Positions 1-6,277 of a DNA stretch of 9,126 nt are shown one piece after another. Location of the stretch: assembly GCA_019090365.1 (NCBI GenBank), contig JAHRWC010000445.1, positions 1 to 9,126 on the forward strand, given 5' to 3'. The notes under the pieces are model-generated. The model searched no databases. It had not been told where the DNA came from and saw only the letters and a list, made by a program, of their open reading frames with translations. Made by a program: the position numbers and the translations under genes. This DNA comes from Flavobacteriaceae bacterium (GTDB taxonomy: Bacteria; Bacteroidota; Bacteroidia; Flavobacteriales; Flavobacteriaceae). Positions within the stretch are counted from its first letter, which is position 1. Every line of letters begins with the position of its first letter.

Positions 1-1
1 A

Positions 2-511
2 TCAATATTAATATTCGCTCTTGTTATAATTTCTTGTGGAACAACAGTAAATTACGATTACGATAAGCAAACAAACTTTACGAATTACCAATCTTATAAT
101 TATTTCCCAGATATTGATTCTGGTTTATCTGAATTAGATAATAAAAGAATTATAAATGCTACTGATAGCTTAATGGTGTTACGTGGTTTTGTTAAATCTG
201 AAACACCTCAATTTTTGATTAATTTTTTCGCAAGAGAAGGAGCTATGCGACCTAAAAATACAATTGGTATTGGAATGGGTGGTGGAGGCGGAAACGTTGG
301 AGTAGGAGTGAGTGGTGGCATTCCAATAGGCGGGAATGTTATTGAACAACGATTAACATTCGATTTTGTTGATGCTAACAAGGATGAATTAATATGGCAT
401 GCTGTAAGTAATGGTGAGATAAAAGAAAAAGCCTCTCCTGACCAAAAAGACAAACATTATATAAAATTGATTAATAAAATACTCAAGGGATATCCCCCTA
501 AAAAGAAGTAA
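2..511 (+). CDS. DUF4136 domain-containing lipoprotein (5' partial)
   Basis: The reading frame is open from the first bases of the window, so the start codon and the first few codons lie outside; 169 codons are visible. The visible N-terminus is the end of a hydrophobic signal peptide with a lipobox (VIISC, Cys codon at 35-37), so the product is probably an outer-envelope lipoprotein. It then follows the DUF4136 pattern: a YDYD segment, a PDIDSGLSELDN segment, a hydrophobic NFF strand, a glycine-rich loop (GGGGG, about 90 codons in), a TFDFVDA strand with a downstream IWHA, and an ILKGYPP ending. The glycine-rich loop is common in this family rather than a separate repeat. The molecular function of DUF4136 is not established. 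The gene ends just before a bidirectional terminator shared with the convergent DoxX gene. An internal ATG at 173 would cut the domain in half and is not the start. Confidence 0.9.
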   Translation, partial: SILIFALVIISCGTTVNYDYDKQTNFTNYQSYNYFPDIDSGLSELDNKRIINATDSLMVLRGFVKSETPQFLINFFAREGAMRPKNTIGIGMGGGGGNVGVGVSGGIPIGGNVIEQRLTFDFVDANKDELIWHAVSNGEIKEKASPDQKDKHYIKLINKILKGYPPKKK

Positions 512-513
512 TA

Positions 514-542
514 AAAAAAAGAGGCTTTAAGCCTCTTTTTTT
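514..542. terminator. bidirectional intrinsic terminator between DUF4136 and DoxX genes
   Basis: A perfect 13-bp stem (A7GAGGCT at 514-526, AGCCTCT7 at 530-542) encloses a 3-nt loop. The A tract and T tract make it work in both directions. It sits 2 nt after the stop of the plus-strand lipoprotein gene and 2 nt after the stop of the minus-strand DoxX gene, as expected for convergent genes sharing a terminator. Confidence 0.9.
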
Positions 543-544
543 GT

Positions 545-916
545 TTAAGAAAATAACTCTTTGTATTTATCTTTATATGCATATAACATTACAATATTCA
601 ATACAAGTAATACAATTGCCATCATAATACTAGCCGAATCAAGAGTAGCATGATATAATACAGCATTAATTGAAACACTCATTAATATAAGCATCATTAA
701 AGCAGCATACTTATTTAATAATAAAGCTAATCCTGCTGCAATTTCCACAATAGCAACCAAGGCCATTGTTTTTGAAGCTGATAATGCAGCCCAGTAACCC
801 ATAGCTGCCTCAGGAGGTGGAGGAGGATCCATAAAATGGAAAAACTTATTTGCACCAAAGAATAGCAATGCTAGCGCAAAAATAATTCGGATAACCATAA
901 GAACTTTTGAATTCAT
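545..916 (-). CDS. DoxX family membrane protein
   Basis: A 123-residue, four-helix inner membrane protein of the DoxX/DoxD-like superfamily. Predicted membrane segments lie at about residues 4-22, 48-67, 70-90 and 96-114. The first helix ends in the family-typical FFGANKFFHF segment, followed by five consecutive prolines (31-35) in the loop before helix 2. The C-terminus is short and charged (KDKYKELFS). I place the start at the ATG at 916 because it directly precedes the first membrane helix. The frame stays open to an ATG at 994, but the extra 26 residues are polar, not family-like, and would cover a dyad that looks like a control region. DoxX-like proteins are often linked to redox or stress functions, but no reaction can be assigned. 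The gene lies between two terminators with the same stem, so it is probably a single-gene transcript. Confidence 0.85.
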   Translation of the reverse strand: MNSKVLMVIRIIFALALLFFGANKFFHFMDPPPPPEAAMGYWAALSASKTMALVAIVEIAAGLALLLNKYAALMMLILMSVSINAVLYHATLDSASIMMAIVLLVLNIVMLYAYKDKYKELFS

Positions 917-937
917 AATTAAATATTTAGTGATTAG

Positions 938-954
938 ATAACTAAGATAGTTAT
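938..954. promoter_or_regulatory. 17-bp dyad upstream of DoxX gene (possible operator)
   Basis: A perfect inverted repeat of 7 bp arms, ATAACTA and TAGTTAT, around a 3-nt centre, 21 nt upstream of the chosen DoxX start. On the minus strand it contains TATCTTAG (949-942), one mismatch from the Bacteroidota -7 element TAnnTTTG, but I see no good -33 TTTG at the right distance. It could be an operator over the promoter or a chance AT-rich palindrome. Confidence 0.3.
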
Positions 955-1009
955 AATTAGAATTCGTTTCTATCTCTAAACACTTAAGTATCAACTGTTA
1001 ATTGTTAAT

Positions 1010-1039
1010 AAAAAAAGAGGCTAGAAAGCCTCTTTTTTT
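1010..1039 (-). terminator. intrinsic terminator after secA
   Basis: A perfect 13-bp stem (A7GAGGCT at 1010-1022, AGCCTCT7 at 1027-1039) with a 4-nt AGAA loop, lying 20 nt beyond the secA stop codon. On the minus strand the hairpin ends in seven T residues. The stem is identical to that of the terminator at 514-542; only the loop differs. Confidence 0.88.
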
Positions 1040-1059
1040 TAAATACTTATATGATTTTT

Positions 1060-4000
1060 TTATTCAACTAAAACCCATTCTCCTTTATCAATTAAAGGAA
1101 TGGCTTGTTTGTATTTTACAGTTTTATTTTCACCACTCATAACATGCTTAATAGTAACTCTATCATTTCGACCAATTTTTGGTTGTTCTCTTACGATAGT
1201 TTCGGTTACCTGCTGTTGAGGTTGTGTTCTTCCTGCAGCACGAGATTCTGCAGCACGTTCATCTAAGTTCTGAATTTCATCTTTTTGTTCAGTCAAATTC
1301 TGCTTTGTTTTTACCGTACGAGCTTCTTGAATTTGTTGCTGATTTTCTTGAGGTAATTCTCCTTTAAATAAGAATGAAACAACATCTTTATTTACTTTCT
1401 CAATCATCGCTTTAAACAATTCGAACGCTTCAAACTTATAAATAAGTAGCGGATCTTTTTGTTCATGAACCGCTAATTGAACCGATTGCTTTAACTCATC
1501 CATTTTACGTAAATGTGTTTTCCAAGCATCATCGATAATTGCAAGTGAAATATTTTTCTCGAAATCTGTTACTAATTGTTTTCCTTCAGTTTCATATGCC
1601 TTTTCAAGATCGGTAGCTACATTAAGTGTTTTCACTCCATCTGTAAATGGAACTAAAATACGCTTGTATTGATCTTTCTGGTTTTCATATACATTTTTAA
1701 TAACTGGAAAAGCAACTTCAGCATTACGAGTCATTTTTTCTTGGTAATGACTTAATGCAGCATCGTACACTTTTATAGATATCTCTTGAAATCCTAAGGT
1801 TTCAAATTCACTTTTAGTCACAGGAGAACTGATAGAGAAATAACGAATCAATTCAAACTCAAAGTTTTTAAAATCCTGAGCTTGCTTATTAGAGTCAGAT
1901 ATTACTTCAGCAGTATCATAGATCATATTTGCAATATCAACGCGTAAACGTTCTCCAAATAATGCATGGTAACGACGTTTGTAAACTACTTCTCTTTGAG
2001 CGTTCATAACATCATCGTACTCTAATAATCTTTTACGAACACCAAAGTTATTTTCCTCTACTTTTTTCTGAGCTCTTTCTATAGATTTAGAGATCATTGA
2101 ATGCTGAATTACTTCACCTTCTTTTAATCCCATTTTATCCATCATCTTGGCAATTCGTTCACTACCAAATAGACGCATTAAGTTATCTTCTAAGGAAACA
2201 TAAAACTGAGAGCTTCCTGGATCTCCTTGACGACCACTACGACCACGTAACTGTCTATCTACACGACGAGAATCATGACGTTCGGTACCTACAATTGCAA
2301 GTCCTCCCGCTTTTTTCACCTCATCAGATAGTTTAATATCGGTACCACGACCTGCCATATTTGTTGCAATAGTAACAATTCCAGCATGACCTGCTTCCTC
2401 AACAATATCGGCTTCTTTTTTATGAAGTTTTGCATTCAGTACATTATGATGCACATTTCGAATGCTTAACATTCTACTTAATAATTCTGAAATTTCTACA
2501 GAAGTTGTACCAATCAATACTGGTCTTCCTTCAGCAGATAAGTTGGCAACCTCTTCAATTACAGCATTGTATTTTTCACGTTTTGTTTTGTAAATTTTAT
2601 CTTCACGGTCATCACGTTGAATAGGTCTGTTTGTTGGAATTTCTACAACATCTAATTTATAGATTTCCCAAAGTTCACCAGCCTCAGTAACTGCCGTACC
2701 TGTCATTCCTGAAAGCTTACGGTACATACGGAAGTAATTCTGTAAAGTAACTGTAGCAAATGTTTGAGTAGCTGCTTCAATTTTTACACTTTCTTTAGCT
2801 TCAATCGCTTGATGTAAACCGTCACTATAACGACGACCGTCCATAATACGACCTGTTTGTTCATCGACAATCATAACTTTATTGTCCATTACAACATATT
2901 CGGTGTCTTTTTCAAAAAGCGCATAAGCTTTTAACAGCTGGCTCATGGTATGAATACGTTCACTCTTAATTCCAAAGTCTCTAAATAAAACTTCTTTAAG
3001 GTTTGCTTCTTCTTCAGAAGAAAGTCCTTGTTCTTCAATTTTTGCTATTTCAACACCAATTTCTGGCATCACGAAAAACTCTGGATCGTCCTTTCCAGAA
3101 AGATGATCAATACCTTTATCTGTAAGCTCAATCTGATTATTTTTCTCATCAATTACAAAATACAATTCAGTGTCTACCTTTGGCATCTCACGATTGTTAT
3201 CTTGCATGTAAAAATTTTCTGTTTTCTGAAGTGTTTGACGAACACCTTCTTCAGATAAATATTTAATTAAGGCTTTATTTTTAGGCAATCCTCTATAGAC
3301 TCTAAGTAATTGGAAACCTCCTTCTTTTGCGTCTCCTTCTTTAATCAATTTTTTAGCTTCTGCTAATACTCCTGTTAAATACTTTTTTTGAATAGCTACA
3401 ATGTCTTCAATTTTTGGCTTCAATTCATTAAACTCATGAATATCTCCTTTTGGAACTGGTCCAGATATAATTAATGGAGTTCTAGCATCATCAATTAACA
3501 CAGAATCGACTTCATCTACAATTGAATAATGATGTGGACGTTGCACTAAATCTTGAGGTGCATGCGCCATATTATCTCTTAGGTAATCGAAACCAAACTC
3601 ATTGTTGGTTCCATAAGTGATATCTGCATTGTATGCTTTTCTTCTTTCTTCAGAATTTGGTTTATGGTAATCAATACAATCTACACTTAAGCCATGAAAT
3701 TCAAATAAAGGCGCCATCCATGCACTATCACGTTTAGCTAGATAATCATTTACGGTTACTAAATGTACCCCATTTCCTGTTAATCCATTTAAATACATTG
3801 GAAGTGTTGCTACAAGGGTTTTACCTTCCCCTGTTTGCATTTCCGCCGCTTTTCCTTGGTGTAATGCTACCCCACCTACTAATTGAACATCGTAATGAAC
3901 CATGTCCCATGTAACTTCTTTACCTGCAGCATTCCATGAGTTTTTCCAAATGGCCTTATCATCTTCAAGGGTTACGTAATCTTTTTGTGCAGAGGTTTCT

Positions 4001-4413
4001 CTATCAAATTGATTTGCATTAACCGTTAAAGTTTCATTGTCTTTAAAACGTTGAGCTGTTTCTTTTAATACAGCAAAAGCTTCAGGAAGTATTTTATCTA
4101 ACGTAACTTTTTCAGCCTCGTAACGAGCATCTTTTAAAGCGTCAATCTCATTATAAAGATCTTCCTTTGTAGAAAGGTCTTCTTCAGTTTCAGATTGTTC
4201 TGTTAATTGATCAATTTGTGTTTGTATTTCTTTTTGATCTTCTTTGATGATATTTCTAAAAGTATCAGATTTAGCTCTTAATTCATCTAATGAAAGCTTT
4301 GCTATTGCATCTGCATGCTTTTTTATTTCATCAACAAACGGTTGAATATCACCTATATCTTTTTTGGATTTATCTCCTACAAAAACTTTTAATACACTGT
4401 CTAAAAATCCCAT
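1060..4413 (-). CDS. secA: preprotein translocase subunit SecA
   Basis: SecA, the ATPase motor that pushes unfolded preproteins through SecYEG. All core motifs are visible: HYDVQLVGG at 173-181, Walker A in MQTGEGKT (192-199), VNDYLA (221-226), DEVD (300-303) with LIDDARTPLIISG after it, the preprotein cross-linking region to about 470, DEQTGR (517-522), MTGTA (570-574), TNMAGRGTDI (684-693), QLRGRSGRQGDPG (721-733) and the helical scaffold DDAWKTHLRKMDELKQ (961-976). At 1117 residues it is about 200 longer than E. coli SecA. The extra length lies mainly in charged inserts near residues 57-102, 130-172 and 322-415, as expected for Bacteroidota SecA. The C-terminal zinc-binding CxCxSG motif is missing: GRND (1081-1084) remains, but no cysteines follow. 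The ATG at 4413 starts the typical short N-terminal MGFLDSVLKVF helix. A candidate promoter lies just upstream and a strong terminator downstream. Confidence 0.99.
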   Translation of the reverse strand: MGFLDSVLKVFVGDKSKKDIGDIQPFVDEIKKHADAIAKLSLDELRAKSDTFRNIIKEDQKEIQTQIDQLTEQSETEEDLSTKEDLYNEIDALKDARYEAEKVTLDKILPEAFAVLKETAQRFKDNETLTVNANQFDRETSAQKDYVTLEDDKAIWKNSWNAAGKEVTWDMVHYDVQLVGGVALHQGKAAEMQTGEGKTLVATLPMYLNGLTGNGVHLVTVNDYLAKRDSAWMAPLFEFHGLSVDCIDYHKPNSEERRKAYNADITYGTNNEFGFDYLRDNMAHAPQDLVQRPHHYSIVDEVDSVLIDDARTPLIISGPVPKGDIHEFNELKPKIEDIVAIQKKYLTGVLAEAKKLIKEGDAKEGGFQLLRVYRGLPKNKALIKYLSEEGVRQTLQKTENFYMQDNNREMPKVDTELYFVIDEKNNQIELTDKGIDHLSGKDDPEFFVMPEIGVEIAKIEEQGLSSEEEANLKEVLFRDFGIKSERIHTMSQLLKAYALFEKDTEYVVMDNKVMIVDEQTGRIMDGRRYSDGLHQAIEAKESVKIEAATQTFATVTLQNYFRMYRKLSGMTGTAVTEAGELWEIYKLDVVEIPTNRPIQRDDREDKIYKTKREKYNAVIEEVANLSAEGRPVLIGTTSVEISELLSRMLSIRNVHHNVLNAKLHKKEADIVEEAGHAGIVTIATNMAGRGTDIKLSDEVKKAGGLAIVGTERHDSRRVDRQLRGRSGRQGDPGSSQFYVSLEDNLMRLFGSERIAKMMDKMGLKEGEVIQHSMISKSIERAQKKVEENNFGVRKRLLEYDDVMNAQREVVYKRRYHALFGERLRVDIANMIYDTAEVISDSNKQAQDFKNFEFELIRYFSISSPVTKSEFETLGFQEISIKVYDAALSHYQEKMTRNAEVAFPVIKNVYENQKDQYKRILVPFTDGVKTLNVATDLEKAYETEGKQLVTDFEKNISLAIIDDAWKTHLRKMDELKQSVQLAVHEQKDPLLIYKFEAFELFKAMIEKVNKDVVSFLFKGELPQENQQQIQEARTVKTKQNLTEQKDEIQNLDERAAESRAAGRTQPQQQVTETIVREQPKIGRNDRVTIKHVMSGENKTVKYKQAIPLIDKGEWVLVE

Positions 4414-4443
4414 GTTTCTTCTTTGTAATTATATTATTTAGTA

Positions 4444-4475
4444 AAAAGCTAAATGCTTTTACAATGTTCTACAAA
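4444..4475 (-). promoter_or_regulatory. candidate secA promoter (Bacteroidota type)
   Basis: On the minus strand a -33 TTTG (4475-4472) is followed after 20 nt by TAGCTTTT (4451-4444), seven of eight matches to the Bacteroidota -7 consensus TAnnTTTG. Transcription would start near 4438 and leave a leader of about 25 nt. Two identical A-tract units, CAAAAAAAC, 11 bp apart (4472-4491 on the plus strand), overlap and precede the -33 element. An imperfect hairpin (4441-4462, one bulged base) overlaps the -7 element. Confidence 0.45.
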
Positions 4476-4539
4476 AAAACTGCAAAAAAACAAGATTGCC
4501 AAGCGGTAAAGCTGTTTTTATGAGTTAAATTTTATGCAA

Positions 4540-4569
4540 AAAAAAAGTCTCATTTATGAGACTTTTTTT
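4540..4569 (-). terminator. intrinsic terminator after DUF2795 gene
   Basis: A perfect 13-bp stem (A7GTCTCA at 4540-4552, TGAGACT7 at 4557-4569) with a TTTA loop, 14 nt past the stop of the DUF2795 gene. The A run at 4538-4546 gives nine T residues on the minus-strand transcript. It separates this gene from secA, so the two are probably transcribed independently although they share a strand. Confidence 0.9.
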
Positions 4570-4583
4570 ATTTTTTAAATCGT

Positions 4584-4805
4584 TTAATATTCATCTTCAT
4601 TCCACAGATAATCATCGTCTGTGGGATAATCTGGCCAGATTTCACTAATCGAATCATAAGAATCTCCTTCGTCTTCAATCGCCTGAATATTTTCTACAAC
4701 CTCTAAAGGTGCTCCAGTTCTAATTGCGTAATCAATTAATTCGTCTTTTGTTGCCGGCCAAGGCGCATCACTTAAATAAGATGCTAATTCTAATGTCCAG
4801 TACAT
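4584..4805 (-). CDS. DUF2795 domain-containing small acidic protein
   Basis: A 73-residue protein matching the DUF2795 family as I know it from Bacteroidota, where it is very well conserved (MYWTLELAS start, WPATKDELIDYA, GAPLEVVEN, WPDYPTDDDYLWNEDEY end). The N-terminal two thirds are likely a small helical domain; the tail is strongly acidic. By count it holds 20 Asp/Glu against 2 Lys/Arg, with four Trp and seven Tyr, so it should be very acidic and soluble. There is no signal peptide, membrane segment or cysteine. Its function is unknown. It has its own consensus promoter and its own terminator and is likely monocistronic. Codon use shows nothing unlike its neighbours, and conservation of such a small protein suggests a core cellular role. 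Confidence 0.92.
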   Translation of the reverse strand: MYWTLELASYLSDAPWPATKDELIDYAIRTGAPLEVVENIQAIEDEGDSYDSISEIWPDYPTDDDYLWNEDEY

Positions 4806-4830
4806 AGTACTTAATGTTTATTAATTTCTG

Positions 4831-4860
4831 CAAAAATAATTTTTTTGATTAGAAAGTCAA
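4831..4860 (-). promoter_or_regulatory. Bacteroidota consensus promoter of the DUF2795 gene
   Basis: On the minus strand TTG (4860-4858) is followed after exactly 19 nt by TATTTTTG (4838-4831), a full match to the Bacteroidota -7 consensus TAnnTTTG. The ATG at 4805 lies about 25 nt downstream of the -7 element, leaving a leader of roughly 20 nt. This is the best promoter in the window. Confidence 0.75.
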
Positions 4861-4900
4861 GAAAAATCGCAATTATTTATGCACTATTTTTAAGAACGTA

Positions 4901-4929
4901 TGTAAGTAACTTTATTTCAGTTACTTACA
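4901..4929. repeat. perfect 10-bp inverted repeat between adenosyltransferase and DUF2795 genes
   Basis: TGTAAGTAAC (4901-4910) and GTTACTTACA (4920-4929) are perfect reverse complements around a 9-nt AT spacer. The repeat begins 19 nt after the adenosyltransferase stop and ends about 40 bp upstream of the -33 element of the DUF2795 promoter. No T tract follows on either strand, so it is a poor intrinsic terminator. It may be a regulator-binding dyad or an RNA 3'-end hairpin that stabilises the upstream message. Confidence 0.6.
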
Positions 4930-4948
4930 ATTTATTATTTTAAAGAAA

Positions 4949-5521
4949 TTATAGCTTTTTTGGTATCCATTTTATTTCTTCAGCTTGTAAATCATTAGTC
5001 AACTTCCGTGCCAGCACAAATAAATAATCAGATAAGCGATTTAAATACATTAAAACTTGCTCATTTAAGGGTTCTTGTTCGTGTAATAAGGTTGCTAATC
5101 GTTCACTACGACGGCAAACACAACGAGCTATGTGACAATATGACACCGTTGTATGTCCGCCAGGAAGCACAAAATGTGTCATTGGAGGAAGACTGTCATT
5201 CATTTTGTCCATTTCAGATTCTAAAAGTTTACAATCTTCTTCATCTATTTTTGGAATATTTAAACGTTCCTTTCCACTTTTCAACATTGCTTTATCAGGA
5301 TCGGTTGCTAAAATAGCTCCTAGGGTAAATAATCGATCTTGAATTTGAATTAGAATATCTTTATAGTGAGCATCAATGTTTTGATCTCTAATGAGTCCAA
5401 TATATGAGTTTAATTCATCTACAGTACCATATGATTCTATGCGAATGTGATGTTTTGGAACTCTTGTACCTCCAAATAAGGCAGTGGTACCTTTATCACC
5501 GGTCTTTGTATATATTTTCAT
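4949..5521 (-). CDS. PduO-type cob(I)yrinic acid a,c-diamide adenosyltransferase
   Basis: A 190-residue ATP:corrinoid adenosyltransferase of the PduO/MMAB family. It transfers the 5'-deoxyadenosyl group of ATP to cob(I)alamin or cob(I)inamide in the cytoplasm to form the coenzyme used by, for example, methylmalonyl-CoA mutase. The ATP-binding N-terminal motif TKTGDKGTT is at residues 5-13, YGTVDELN at 31-38, FVLPGG at 117-122 (the Phe probably corresponds to the one known to displace the lower axial ligand), the catalytic arginine helix RCVCRRSER at 133-141, and LNRLSDYLFVLAR at 160-172. Length matches the family and nothing essential is missing. The ATG at 5521 gives the standard MKIYTKTGDKG start. 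No other cobalamin gene is nearby, so the organism may salvage corrinoids, but that is inference. It follows the SDR gene after 54 nt and is probably last in that transcript. Confidence 0.95.
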   Translation of the reverse strand: MKIYTKTGDKGTTALFGGTRVPKHHIRIESYGTVDELNSYIGLIRDQNIDAHYKDILIQIQDRLFTLGAILATDPDKAMLKSGKERLNIPKIDEEDCKLLESEMDKMNDSLPPMTHFVLPGGHTTVSYCHIARCVCRRSERLATLLHEQEPLNEQVLMYLNRLSDYLFVLARKLTNDLQAEEIKWIPKKL

Positions 5522-5575
5522 TGTAATTTTTTATGGTTTAAAGATAAAAGAACTTTAAATAATTAAAGAATAAAA

Positions 5576-6277
5576 TTAAAGCCATTTATATATCCAATAC
5601 GGAACTAATTTTAAAGCCCAAGCAATAAGCCTCCATCGTTTTGTGATATAGACTACATCTCTTTTCTTTTCAATACTTCTGTATATTTGTTTTGCCGCTT
5701 TTTCTTTTGAAGCAACCCAAAATAAATTATCGCCTAAAGCCATTGCAGTATCCACATAGCCAGGCCTAACATCTGTAATATAAATGTTATTCTTCGCCAG
5801 TTTTCTAAGGCTTTCTAAGTAATTTATTTGAAATGCTTTTGATGCAAAGTAGGAGGGAGCGTATTTACTTCCTCTTAAACCTGCAACCGAACTTATGGCT
5901 GTAATATGACCATGTCCTTGGTCTTTAAAAAAATTAAAAGCCCAGTTCATTATTTCAGTAAATGCTAAAACATTTAATTGAATGGTTTTTTGATCCTGTG
6001 AATAATCTAAAGCTACGTCATCGCCAGTGCCAGAGCTCATGATTAATAAATCGAGACCGCCTATTTCATTAACTAAATCTGTTAATTTTTCTGAATTATT
6101 TTCAGTAGTACAATCAAACGGTTTTACGATAAAACGAGATGGGTTTGTATTTTTAACTTCCAGAAGTTTTTGTGCTTTTCTTCCTGTAATACCTACTGTA
6201 TAATTTTTATTTGCTAAGATTAGAGCTAGTTCTTTTCCTATACCTGAAGAGGCTCCAATAATGATTGCTCTTTTCAT
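5576..6277 (-). CDS. SDR family NAD(P)-dependent oxidoreductase
   Basis: A 233-residue classical short-chain dehydrogenase/reductase. The Rossmann nucleotide-binding motif is GASSGIG (8-14). TGRKAQK (31-37) places basic residues after strand 2, which hints at NADP(H). DLLIMSSGTG (76-85) replaces the usual NNAG segment. The catalytic set is N102, S130 in the SSVAG segment, Y143 and K147 (YFASK). RPGYVDT (171-177) is the conserved loop after the active site. The C-terminal 30 residues are hydrophobic and aromatic (WALKLVPYWIYKWL), suggesting membrane association or a lid over a lipophilic substrate. The substrate cannot be read from the sequence. The start ATG directly follows the TAA of the upstream miniprotein gene, so translation of the two is probably coupled. 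Confidence 0.95.
   Translation of the reverse strand: MKRAIIIGASSGIGKELALILANKNYTVGITGRKAQKLLEVKNTNPSRFIVKPFDCTTENNSEKLTDLVNEIGGLDLLIMSSGTGDDVALDYSQDQKTIQLNVLAFTEIMNWAFNFFKDQGHGHITAISSVAGLRGSKYAPSYFASKAFQINYLESLRKLAKNNIYITDVRPGYVDTAMALGDNLFWVASKEKAAKQIYRSIEKKRDVVYITKRWRLIAWALKLVPYWIYKWL

Noticed and set aside
208..453. 81-residue minus-strand frame with proline-rich PTPTFPPPPP segment
   Set aside because: It is the antisense shadow of the glycine-rich loop of the DUF4136 gene.
173..511. Internal ATG at 173 as the start of a 112-residue protein
   Set aside because: The same frame is open to the window edge and encodes the lipobox and first half of DUF4136, so the gene is simply truncated by the window.
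917..994. 26-codon N-terminal extension of the DoxX frame
   Set aside because: The extension is polar and unlike the family, and the ATG at 916 fits the first membrane helix; the segment more likely holds the promoter and dyad.
2097..3258. Several plus-strand frames of 64-79 codons inside secA
   Set aside because: All are antisense to conserved SecA motifs, with His/Leu-rich composition typical of shadows.
4449..4502. 17-codon hydrophobic frame with a TTG start upstream of secA on the minus strand, recalling secretion-monitor leader peptides
   Set aside because: There is no ATG, it is very short with no arrest-like motif, and it overlaps the predicted promoter, so it would mostly not be transcribed.
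5008..5316. 102-codon plus-strand frame
   Set aside because: Antisense to the adenosyltransferase gene, including its catalytic arginine motif.
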